A stretch of 64,000 bases of DNA from Opisthorchis felineus (taxonomy: Eukaryota > Platyhelminthes > Trematoda > Opisthorchiida > Opisthorchiidae), in assembly GCA_004794785.1 (NCBI GenBank), contig SJOL01005532.1, positions 14,921 to 78,920 on the forward strand, written 5' to 3'. The first letter of the stretch is position 1. Each line of letters opens with the position of its first letter. This document shows positions 49,948 through 58,879 of the stretch, one piece after another. The notes beneath the pieces were generated by a model. The model did no database searches and was not told where the DNA came from. It worked only from the letters and a program-made list of their open reading frames with translations. Made by a program: the position numbers and the translations under genes.

Positions 49948-50875
49948 GTTGGATTTGACAAGCGTCCAGTCTCTTGCACGAGGACTGCTTTTAATATAAA
50001 ATAATGAGCTGTTTTTTTAACACGAACATCTCTTCACAAACTAACTCGACTCATTAAAGATGGACAGCCTTCATTTTATTACCGAGACACTCCGTACAGA
50101 AAATGCTTAAAAGAAATTGTTTACGCAATTATTTAAAATTTGCGGTAATCGACATGAATTTATGCAAGTATTACTGGTAAGGATAAGAATCCCTTGAAAA
50201 TGCAAAATCCGGCTCTGACATTATTTGCAGATACAGTTGCACGGCAACCGACATATGATGGACACAACGGCGTTTCCCTTCTGAAACATTTTAGGTCTTA
50301 GGTTTTGCTAGTTGTCAAATGAGTTAAGATGGGTCTTTTGATTTATGTTCTGTCCATTTTGATTTTTGGTGGAACAAAAACTTGGTTTTTATTTGAAGTT
50401 GTCAACTAGCTGCATTCTTTGATAATAAGTGCCATGAAGCAATTTCCTCCAGATAAAAATTTTCGACTATTAGGGTTGAGGCTTGTAAAGGATTATGCAT
50501 TTGGCTCTTTTAGTTACCTCCAAAGCCGTCTTTTTTTCAAAAATACTCTTATTACCAGCAGCTCTAATCACGTTATCATAAGAGACCAGAGCAATTTGGT
50601 TTTAAGAACACTGAAGATAATGAGAAATATCTGAATGTGTTGAAAGCTTAGCCTTAAGAGGGTTTCGTGTCGGTGAGTATATTCCTTTTTAACTTTGTCA
50701 ACGTGTTTGACACTGCCTAAGCTGGATTCCACTGAACTGTTAACATAAGTACTAACATTAGCAGCTAAATCGTATTTCATACTCAGGAATAGTGACTTGA
50801 AATTTAAGTGCATTATCGAATCAGCTCTAGCCCTTATGACTGGAATGTGCTCTTTCTGGTGTTTTCATTGTGCAG

Positions 50876-51061
50876 ATCATGCGACGCTACCTGATCTCTA
50901 TATTACTAGTGACAGAATGCAGCATGTCCTTAACTCACGGTTATATTCATGAATATTACATCGAGACTGAGGAGCCACGTTGTCCTTACCCATTGCCGCA
51001 GGCGTTTCAAAACTTTTCCCCTCTACCGAATCTCTTGAAGTGTACTGTGTCAAGAAACTGA
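50876..51061 (+). CDS. candidate exon with signal-peptide-like start
   Basis: An excellent acceptor (CTCTTTCTGGTGTTTTCATTGTGCAG by composition, ending at 50875) is followed three bases later by ATG (50879). The 60-codon read starts M-R-R-Y-L-I-S-I-L-L-V-T, a short basic start plus hydrophobic core like a signal peptide, and continues with Y-I-H-E-Y-Y-I-E-T-E-E-P-R-C-P-Y-P-L-P. It reaches a TGA at 51059-51061. It could be a tiny secreted peptide gene with a spliced leader sequence, or exon 2 of a longer gene. The AG before the ATG would equally suit trans-splicing, which is known in flatworms. Unproven. Confidence 0.25.
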   Translation: MMRRYLISILLVTECSMSLTHGYIHEYYIETEEPRCPYPLPQAFQNFSPLPNLLKCTVSRN

Positions 51062-51339
51062 TTGTTGCTGGAAGGTCTTGCTAAAATGACTCGACTTTGT
51101 TGACAAAGATCGTGATGGTGACTATGGTTGTTAGTTTTTTCTGAAGTTAATTGACTACGTAGCTGGACATTCTGTGGAGGTTTAACATCTGGAAGTTACC
51201 ATTATTCTTTACATAAGCCGAAAGCTTTGTGCCTCAGAGACCAGTGGAAACCTGTAGAGAAGCTTAACAAGACGGGCGGTGCAACTGCTTTGGGAGGTAA
51301 AGCGCAGTGATTTCAAAAAATTAAAATGGCGTCCTTTAC

Positions 51340-51496
51340 AGAGTTGACGAAATATTAGATCTTCTTTAGCAGCCATGAATCTGAGCATGTCACTGTCTTT
51401 GCGTTTCAGTTCAGTTTGTTTAACTCGTTGATAAAACATGAGGGGTGGTCGCGGTAGTGTTGCTGGTGACTTGCTTTGGCTACATTCATCTAATTG
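51340..51496 (-). CDS. candidate internal exon of membrane-protein gene
   Basis: On - it lies between an acceptor (CATATTTCAACAG, before 51496) and a good donor (CTCT|GTAAAG, after 51340). It has 157 bp, entering in phase 0 and leaving in phase 1. The read is hydrophilic: S-P-A-T-L-P-R-P-P-L-M, then V-K-Q-T-E-L-K-R-K-D-S-D, then A-A-K-E-D-L-I-F-R-Q-L. That suits a cytoplasmic tail. It follows 54773-54515 (leaving phase 0) and precedes 45249-45140 (entering phase 1), so both junctions agree. No family recognised. Confidence 0.28.
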
Positions 51497-51961
51497 CTGT
51501 TGAAATATGATATTAAAGCTATTGTATTTATAAATTATGACGTGGCAAATCATGGCTACTTCTTGTGTGCGCTTGCGGTACAATGTGCTGGATGAGGCGG
51601 CAGGATGAATGTTAAGTGCGGTGCATACGCTGCCTTATGCCTCATGATACTTTTATTCACGGATGATTACTACAGCTTCCACTTCCAACTGAGCACAAGT
51701 TTCCTGGAACCACCCAGTAGAGCACGATTGTTTCCTACAGCCAAAAAGCCACCCTATAGTGAGATGCATGTTTTTCACTAAAGGCAATTCACCAGATCAG
51801 ATCGATACTTGAAGAAGTTGTTTGTAATTTACATACTATCCTACTTCGACAATCTCAGGAATCACCCCAACTAGCTTCTATTCCAGCATTTGGTCACCTC
51901 GTGATTGTGCTCATTATTACATGGCAGGTAAACTTGTTCACTTTTCCAGGTTTGGAACAAC

Positions 51962-52019
51962 ATGAGTGGGTTAATGAGGCTTAAGTTGCCAGTTATTTTG
52001 CTGCTGGGTTTTACTACGG
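51962..52019 (+). CDS. candidate signal-peptide exon of secreted-protein gene
   Basis: A strong acceptor (TTGTTCACTTTTCCAG, ending at 51949) precedes a 12-nt leader and ATG at 51962. The 58 coding bases encode M-S-G-L-M-R-L-K-L-P-V-I-L-L-L-G-F-T-T, a textbook-shaped signal peptide, and end at a donor (ACGG|GTAGTA) in phase 1. The next candidate exons (52351-52362 and 52822-52959) both enter in phase 1. With or without the 12-nt micro-exon, the predicted cleavage region ends near Ala-Cys-Glu-Glu. Confidence 0.3.
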
Positions 52020-52350
52020 GTAGTACAATGGGTCAGAAATGACTGCTCCTACTTCAACATTTTTGGTCTCCCGCCCAAGGCTCCAAAGCGATGCGGTTGG
52101 AAAACTTTAGTGGGTGTTTCTGTTGCATAAATCTAAGAACTGCAGTTTTCTAGGTAAACCGCTTTTTATAAGATCCCTGGAAGAGTAGTCTTAAGACTGT
52201 GTAGTTAATGTGAATCTTCCTGCATATCGTACGGCAAGGCCAATCATCTAAGTAAAACGCCACTGCGTTACAGTGTTATGCAAGTAGGCTTACGTCAGTT
52301 GACGCATGTAGCCTGGCTCGTCAATTTTATTGTATCTTATCACCTTGTAG

Positions 52351-52362
52351 GAAAATCACAAG
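52351..52362 (+). CDS. possible 12-nt micro-exon
   Basis: GAAAATCACAAG is bounded by a good acceptor (TCTTATCACCTTGTAG) and a good donor (AAG|GTAAAA). In phase 1 it would add Gly-Lys-Ser-Gln between the signal peptide and the first cysteine without changing frame. Micro-exons that are multiples of three are a known feature of some secreted flatworm genes. At this length the call rests on splice signals alone. Confidence 0.15.
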
Positions 52363-52821
52363 GTAAAAAGAAACCGTCCTATAAGATTCAAGTGTAAAAT
52401 TTTGTTTTAAGTTACAGACGCTGCTAATTTTGACTATAGTACGCCAACAAAAGCAATACACGCAGAAGATTCAACGCGGGCCAGGTTACGCTTCTTAGAA
52501 GTCGGTGAATGCAAACCACTGGGAGAGAACTGAGCATCCCATAGACTGACTGCTTGCTACACCTTCGCCTGCTACAAAGTTGTGATACTGTAAAGCGACA
52601 TTTTTTCGGAGCCCAATAAGCATCCCCACACCAGCATTACTGTTAATACGAGACCGACACACTAGGTAGTCGTTATAGTCAATTTTCGGGCCTTTCAGTC
52701 CCATTCAACAGGTAATTTGTGGAAATAATGGTAAAATATTTCCTCAAAACACTTATTAAACGATGTCTGATACTTTTCTGTCCCACTGGATGCGTTTGGA
52801 ATTTTGATTATGTCAATCCAG

Positions 52822-52959
52822 CCTGTGAAGAAGTACGTCCAAGTTATGACCATGTTGAAGTGGTCGATGCACTACATCTTGAAGAAGGATTCAACAGTTT
52901 CAAACTGGGAGATGACCCTGAAATCACAGTCTTATGTAAACGTGCAATGGCGGATTTTG
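52822..52959 (+). CDS. candidate internal exon of secreted-protein gene
   Basis: The acceptor GATTATGTCAATCCAG ends at 52821 and the donor GATTTTG|GTAAAA follows 52959. It has 138 bp, symmetric phase 1-1. The read begins Cys-Glu-Glu-Val and contains E-V-V-D-A-L-H-L-E-E-G-F, G-D-D-P-E-I-T-V-L-C-K-R-A-M. It is acidic and soluble. The entering phase matches the signal-peptide exon at 51962 and the leaving phase matches the acceptor at 53181. Phase 1-1 exons are common in extracellular proteins. No domain recognised. Confidence 0.32.
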
Positions 52960-53180
52960 GTAAAATGGACTGTGGAGCTACTAAACCACAGTTCTTTTGA
53001 CAGCCTTGACGGAACGAACTGTTTTGGTAGGAGAGTTGAATCCAATGATATTCGTTTTGGTGTAAGTGAATAGAAACCCAGAGATTAGCACTGCGAAGCA
53101 ACAAAATATCCGGATTTAACTGAATACCTGTTGACAAGCTCTCTGGAAGGGGACTGTGTCTACTTATTTGAATATTTCAG

Positions 53181-53323
53181 TGTACAGAGGTGTGGGTTCC
53201 CGAATTTGGGTTCACTCAAAAGCTACACAGTGCAATGTTGATCCCCTGCTTCCAAGTCCTTACTATATATTGTGTGCCACAGTCACAAAGGACTATTGGT
53301 CTCGTTGTCTATTCAAGGAGTGA
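53181..53323 (+). CDS. candidate last exon of secreted-protein gene
   Basis: The acceptor TTATTTGAATATTTCAG ends at 53180. Entering in phase 1, the frame reads 46 codons after the split Val and stops at TGA 53321-53323. It contains three cysteines (T-Q-C-N-V-D-P, Y-Y-I-L-C-A-T-V, W-S-R-C-L-F-K-E). Joined with 51962, 52351 and 52822 this gives about 116 residues with five cysteines after the signal peptide. The odd cysteine number hints that the model is incomplete. Another frame (phase 0) is also open through a GAA|GTATTT donor and would join 53402-53515, so the frame choice is not secure. Confidence 0.28.
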
Positions 53324-53401
53324 AGTATTTTCCCAAAACTCATGTCCAATTATACGATTGTTAGTTTTTTGGCTATGTTCCGCATACTGAAATTCACTCA
53401 G

Positions 53402-53515
53402 CGTTGGTCATACGGTCCTAATAACTTACATATTCCCTTGGTCCATACACGAAAAGACGTGACTTCTTATTGGTCAGTGGGCCCATATTACAACAGAAGA
53501 TACTTCAATGATGTG
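53402..53515 (+). CDS. candidate exon, Tyr/Trp-rich, unknown
   Basis: Lies after the acceptor GAAATTCACTCAG and before a GTG|GTTTGT donor-like site (or GTAAAA four bases later). It reads in phase 0: R-W-S-Y-G-P-N-N-L, S-Y-W-S-V-G-P-Y-Y-N-R-R-Y-F. It could continue into 53571-53640 in phase 0. It does not join the phase-1 model of the exons upstream, so it may belong to a paralogous or alternative transcript. Confidence 0.2.
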
Positions 53516-53570
53516 GTTTGTAAAACAACTAAAATTCATTTTTGATTGTTTACCTCCCGCACTGCAACAG

Positions 53571-53640
53571 CTCATCACTGAGGAGAGACGCCTAGAAACC
53601 AGGACGCCATTCTTCTTCCGATGTTGCTCCACCAATGGAT
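53571..53640 (+). CDS. candidate exon with CC-S-T-N-G-C motif
   Basis: Excellent acceptor (TGTTTACCTCCCGCACTGCAACAG by composition, ending at 53570) and a good donor (GGAT|GTAAGC). It enters in phase 0 and leaves in phase 1. The read ends F-R-C-C-S-T-N-G; if not spliced it continues C-K-Q-T-D-Q. C-C-x-x-N-x-C resembles the C-terminal CCxxDxCN signature of Ly6/uPAR three-finger proteins. The resemblance is short and could be accidental. Confidence 0.22.
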
Positions 53641-54514
53641 GTAAGCAAACGGATCAAGCATGTTTGTTCTTTGTACTTCAGCAGCACTTATGTGATGTCT
53701 CGAACTTTCGTTGACTTTGAAAAAGGGCCTTATCATAGGCAGAACCATGTCCAGTTTGATTTGGACGTTGACTGCAATTGTCCACCCTAGAAAACCTCCA
53801 CACGAGTCAAAGAAACGTCGGGTAACACGAACCCTACAATGAAGAGCTCGCCGGCTCCCAGACTGCTATTTACTTCCAGATTGAGCCCCAATCAGCCTCA
53901 CCTCGGCAGAACACTATGCCGTACCTCTAACTCGACGGGAAGAAAAACTACAGGGGGCACTGCATGAGTAAGTTGTATTGCTTCACCGGATTTCTGCTAG
54001 TCTGCGCTGTGTAGAAGTGCAATTATCCTGTTATCAGCTATCGAGGTTTTATGGAACGAAGTTGTGAAATGGGGATGTGGCAACTGAGGTCAAATCCAAG
54101 ACTTTGGATAGTCTGGTAACCTTGTGTTTGTGGATCATCATACAAGGTCTACTTCAGCGTTCCTTGTTATAACATTTCTCACTCTCGTTTAACAGGCAAA
54201 AGATAAACATGTAGGCAAATGTATTCCGTGAAACTTATTAACTTCACTTGCAAAGTTCACTTCCATTTATCATCGGATCTAAAATGTCATGTGAGACGTC
54301 AGAAGTACCGGTCCAAAAAGAATATATTTTTTGTAAAAATGACTAATTGTGGAAAAGGCAAAGCACTGTTCTTCAGTTCCTCACATTACGTCGCTGAGTT
54401 AAGTCTACGTTCATACTTCAGGAAGTCATCGTATTGGTATGGACACATTTCTACTTTACTTGCAGCTGATTTTAATTTCAAATGTGAAAACCTTGCATGT
54501 CATTTTTCCTTTAC
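53641..54514. other. no supported gene
   Basis: The 108-codon frame at 54219-54545 (+) is AT-rich with no motif. Confidence 0.35.
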
Positions 54515-54773
54515 AGTCGAAGGAAGGAGCGGCGGCATATTGTAAGGTTGGTTTTCTGGAGAGGAGGTTCGCCTCGCTGCTCGTTTACATCCATTACCGT
54601 ACTTTATACGCCTTGGTGTTTGCGCATTCCAAGTGGCCGATGTGTGAAACCTGGTCCAATGTTGAGAATCATAAGACGAAGCTAATGTCGTATTAGAACT
54701 TTGATTATTGAATGAGAGCATTTGATGTGCCGACGGAAGCCGTTGAAGTCTCTGCGAGATAGCTTGACTACGA
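54515..54773 (-). CDS. candidate exon, cytoplasmic tail of membrane protein
   Basis: On - it lies after CAATCCTGATTTCAG (before 54773) and ends at a donor (GACT|GTAAAG). It has 259 bp, entering on the third codon base and leaving in phase 0. The read is rich in Ser, Gln, Asn, Arg and Pro (S-Q-R-L-Q-R-L-P-S-A-H-Q, T-P-R-R-I-K-Y-G-N-G), which suits a disordered cytoplasmic tail. It lies in the longest - strand open frame of the area (141 codons, 54925-54500). Caution: the donor sequence read on + is an excellent acceptor (TTTTTCCTTTACAG) with its own open frame, so strand is not certain. Confidence 0.28.
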
Positions 54774-54976
54774 CTGAAATCAGGATTGTTTGAGAGCTGA
54801 AAGTTGTCTCCTTCGCGGTTGATTAAGGGTCTGTTTTTCAGTAAATCTATAGTGCAATGAAAGTTTGAGGGATAGCTTTTGAGAATATGAAAAAGCTTAT
54901 GATTTGGCAGAGATGAGTGGACCATCTAGCTAAGACAAACATAAAATGCTGAGTTTGGATTTTCGTCATCCTTCAC

Positions 54977-55021
54977 TTCATCATCATCATCATAATCACC
55001 ATCATCATCATCATCCTCATT
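54977..55021. repeat. ATC/GAT trinucleotide microsatellite
   Basis: TCATCATCATCATAATCACC followed by further ATC units. In the - strand frame it reads as methionine with single Val and Ile. Its length would be expected to vary. Confidence 0.85.
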
Positions 55022-55198
55022 AATAGCAGCATTGCAAATATTGTCGCGGTCACAGCGATAATTGGAAACCACACAAATTCTTCACTGCCACACACCGTCA
55101 TCTGCTTTGAAGTGTAAACTATCAAACCCTCCTTCGGATATTTTCCAGCTTCTATTCTGTAGGATTTTTCTGCAAGACTATTAAGACAGGCTTGGAAC
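54977..55198 (-). CDS. candidate exon, ectodomain plus transmembrane segment
   Basis: On - the acceptor CCGTACAG precedes 55198 and the donor ATGAA|GTGAAG follows 54977. Both ends are phase 2. About 50 residues with two cysteines (Q-A-C-L-N-S-L, M-T-V-C-G-S-E-E) lead into a hydrophobic helix F-V-W-F-P-I-I-A-V-T-A-T-I-F-A-M-L-L-L. Next comes a methionine run coded by an ATG/GATGAT trinucleotide repeat. The helix with acidic outside and a following Arg suggests a single-pass type I protein. The next exon (54773) enters in the matching phase. No family recognised. Confidence 0.32.
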
Positions 55199-57881
55199 CT
55201 GTACGGAGTTGGTCTGGTGCGAGTTTGGCCAGCGACAAGGGAAGCAGAGAGATGTAGCTTTAAGTGTACAAACATGACCACCATTTTCACATTATAAAAC
55301 TAGTTGCACCTTTCAATTCCTAAAAATGCTACACTGCTTGCATTAAAAGTGGCCTTCCGCATTCCTAATTTTCAACCTAAATTTCAGGTTTTACTTGCCT
55401 CCGCTTTCCGCAACTATAGAACTGAGGGCTAGAACTGTAAAAAATTTCAATTACCATCCCACTCTCCCCATGGTGTGGTAAAAAGACAGGCATATCAAAT
55501 TAGATGTGTTCTTTAAGTGCTCTAGGAAAACAAGAGGCTGAAGCTCAGAAAGTAGCTAGTGAGGATCGTCCTTCTTGATCCGCTGTACCAGAACATGAGT
55601 GGCATGGTAGTGGTTGGGCACACCTCGTTCACATAAGCTTTAAAAATTAGGTTTTCACTGGATTTTCATTCGACCTACTCTAGACAATGGCAGTCGATGC
55701 AGACATGGATTCCAAGAGTGCGCCATATCACAGTTAATTCCTCAAGTACCGAAGCCACTGGCATCACATCAGCTAAGCAAGTTTGTCAGAGTTGTGCTAA
55801 CGGCGCGTAGCCACCTTTCAGTTAGGTAGAACGTGGGGATTTTTATGCTTGAAAACCGTTCTCCAAAGCAGTAACTCATCCCAAACTACGCATCTTAAAA
55901 TAAATATGATCAGATACGTTTGATCAAGAGTGAGACAATCCTGTGCATATACAGATGCCATACAACTTTGATTGGACGTGGACGATGTACATAAGATCAA
56001 AGCTGCACACTGTTTGTCCTTAAGCAGGTGAATTCCCTAGGTTATGGAAAGGCCTAATGGTGCAGTCAGACATCAAACGTCACACTGATACAAGATTGGC
56101 AGAATTTAACTGTTTTTAATAATTCCATATCAGCAAACGAGGCAACAGGAATTAACTTTTAATAGTAATGTAAACTAAGGGATGATCAAATAAGCACAGC
56201 TTGATTAGTGACATTGTGAGTGAAGTAAAAAATACCTTTTGTGAAGCTTAAAACACTTAATTCCCTCCAATAGTCTGAATAACTGCATTCCAAGATAGTA
56301 CTGTTTTACACAACGCGGAATGACGATGCGTGAAATATACATGGACATTCAGCATGTTACTAGCAATTCAAAAATCAGAAATGGAAAACATGATTGGACA
56401 TTTTGTATCGTTTAGTCCTCGTATCCTTGGTCTCGAGGAACAATAAACGATATGTTACAGTCATGTCGTTGTGAATGCACAGACGCACACAGACGCAAGC
56501 AGTGTTATAAACGGGGTCGGCTGCTTTTCGCGGTCAGTTTGAAAGAGGATTGTATCAATGAATTTGTTAAAGTGAATATCTGGCAATTGAAAAAAAGCCA
56601 GAATGCGCTTGCTCACAGCCTCAGTGTTTGGGCATATTTGATCACATTTTCACTCACACGCGTGTCAAGCCTATATTCAGTTCTTGCACATAATACAGTT
56701 TATGTCAGAAACATTTTTCGGGGCATTTTGACCGGCGGAAACCGCATGTTCCGTATTCGCACCAACAATCTTGAATGTACCCTGCGGCACATTTCATTAT
56801 CATATTGAGGTCACAACATCATTCCTCAACACAGACACTTCGCTGCCGTACAGCCATAATTTGTTTGGAAGCCTTGTTGTGGAGAAAACAAGACTGGATG
56901 GTAAATGCTCCTAGTGCTAGCGTATCACAATTATTCCTAAGTCCCCCCACTTTCAGACATCTATTCAGACGATCTAGATAGATAGAAATTGACGACAAGA
57001 ACGTCATTGTCATCGGTTAACAGCTATGTTTTGCAGCGTCTACAACAAGGCAGAAGGATCATGCAAACTTTATGCTGGAAGTTGCGTCGCACAAACAGTA
57101 TCCAGATTTTTCGTGATCGCCTTGATATCCCCTCTGCACTTGCGAACCTTTTAACTGGTACAGAAAACGGCACTGTTTTCGGCAGATGATGATTGTGCAT
57201 GCTCAGCACGTGATGTAGCAGCCGCAGCCCCTGGTACCAAACACACTCCTTGATTGAAGTCCTCTTTGCACAAGCGAACACTAGCTTGCTGAATCTCTAG
57301 TGACGGATTAGTTGGTACCAAATCAAGCGAGTTATGCTTCTGTGGCATATAATCTGTCGTGAAGCCCCCTTAAATAGCAGATAAAGAAAACTGCTTTTCC
57401 TTTCTGTTGTTGGCCTTTAATCAGCTGGGAGACTATGATATGATGCTAACTTCTCGAATTAGTCATTCATTCTTAGTGTTTTCTTGATTGCTATCCTCAA
57501 GCGTACGTGGAATGCAGACTTTTCTGGCTGGGTGGGGATGGAGGCTGAGAAATTGCTGGTAGTGTCCAGTTTAGCTCAGCTTACATTAGACTGAGCAGTT
57601 CATAGTTCTGTCTGGTTGTCCAGTGAATAAGCTTTCCTGCAAGATAGACTTGCTCGTTTCGGTTTCACATGTAGAGCTGAGAGCTAAATGAAGTGCTTTG
57701 AGAATGAAAAAAACGTACCATCTATTTATGTTTTGTCACTTGCCATTGGAAATACGCTGCGCAAGCAGCGTTTACAAAAGTCCAGCCACCCACTCTCCTG
57801 CACTAATACCATTTCAGTCTTTAACGTATGTTAGTGGGTCAGTGTTGGGACTAGAGAACTGTTTATCGCAACCCCACCAAC
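55199..57881. other. putative intron; weak frames only
   Basis: On - the frame 57348-57151 begins with ATG directly after a TTATA and reads soluble, Ala/Ser-rich sequence with a frameshift into 57146-57024. It could be an exon or a repeat remnant. The + frame 56452-56808 (118 codons) is unsupported. Confidence 0.3.
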
Positions 57882-58013
57882 CTGTTGAGATCCGAAGCCT
57901 TGAAAGTAAACCGTAAAGCTTTTGTAGACATAACTTAAGAACTCCTAAAATTAAACCACTAAATGGCGTACTACTGGTTGGATCAAACCGTATCCACAGA
58001 TAGTCAGTGACTG
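57882..58013 (-). CDS. candidate internal exon, unknown
   Basis: Acceptor TTATGTTCTGCTGAAG before 58013 and donor CAACAG|GTTGGT after 57882 on -. It has 132 bp, phase 1-1. The read D-Y-L-W-I-R-F-D-P-T-S-S leads into an amphipathic L-I-L-G-V-L-K-L-C-L-Q-K-L stretch. The entering phase matches the exon at 63971-63630. No direct support beyond the splice signals. Confidence 0.18.
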
Positions 58014-58168
58014 CTTCAGCAGAACATAAGTGGCCTAGCAAGTGAAGTCAAAAGGGCACATTGCAGTGGGTCTAAGGTTTTATTTTAGGTGTTAAAATCG
58101 TCTTTCCGGTTGTGGACGCAAATTATTCCTACTCAGCTTCGGAATCTCCGCCGAACGAGGCGGACTGA

Positions 58169-58702
58169 AGCGTCCTGCTGGTGCTTCAAGTGGATGAGAT
58201 ATCTGTTATTCGCCATGTACTTTATTCAGATCTCGGTTTTACATGTGAAATCGAATCGACCAATTCTTCTGCATTTTGGGATTCTATAATCACTGGACAA
58301 CCAATCATCAGCCACCAAGTAGACAACGCAACGGCCAACCACTCATTGCATCATAAATTGACGAGAGAAGTACGGTGCGAGATATTTCTTAGCTATACAG
58401 GCGACTACTAGTGCGTACGTTACCTTGCAGAGCCATTTCACATTCAGGCGATGGTCTACAAAACTGATTCATCCGGTGATGGTACTCGTTATCGGACTTT
58501 CCACTTCCATTCTGTTTCCCACGGTATTCTTCCGCGACCTTTGATTGCCATTTTTAATCGTAATCACGCTGTTCAAAAATGGACGGTACGGGTAGTGAAT
58601 GCCTGTTTCACTAACCTGGTACTGAGGTGTCCGCCAGCTCCGTTGTGGTACTGGGGCTTTCCAAGGTTACAACCAGTGACTTATGTCCGTTTGTTATTTT
58701 AG
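58169..58702 (+). pseudogene. 534-bp frame with one internal TAG, unknown
   Basis: The frame is open from after a TGA at 58166-58168 to the stop at 58700-58702, broken only by TAG at 58409-58411. The read includes S-V-I-R-H-V-L-Y-S-D-L-G-F-T and F-H-F-H-S-V-S-H-G-I-L-P-R-P-L. It ends about 180 bp upstream of the first recognisable block of the Penelope relic and overlaps the - strand candidate exon only outside it. It might be that element's 5' portion or unrelated. No domain recognised. Confidence 0.2.
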
Positions 58703-58879
58703 GCTGTTCATATAATTTTGACACTGCGCAAAGCACATGGAGTTGATTTTCCTCTTTTCATCTGGACATTTATATGCGCTTAGCGCTTTTATAATGCGTC
58801 CAGATTTTCACCCGATAAAAAACTGGACAGCATGTTGTTGATGGAGAAACAAATTGCTGGTGAGTTACAGATCCTTCTG

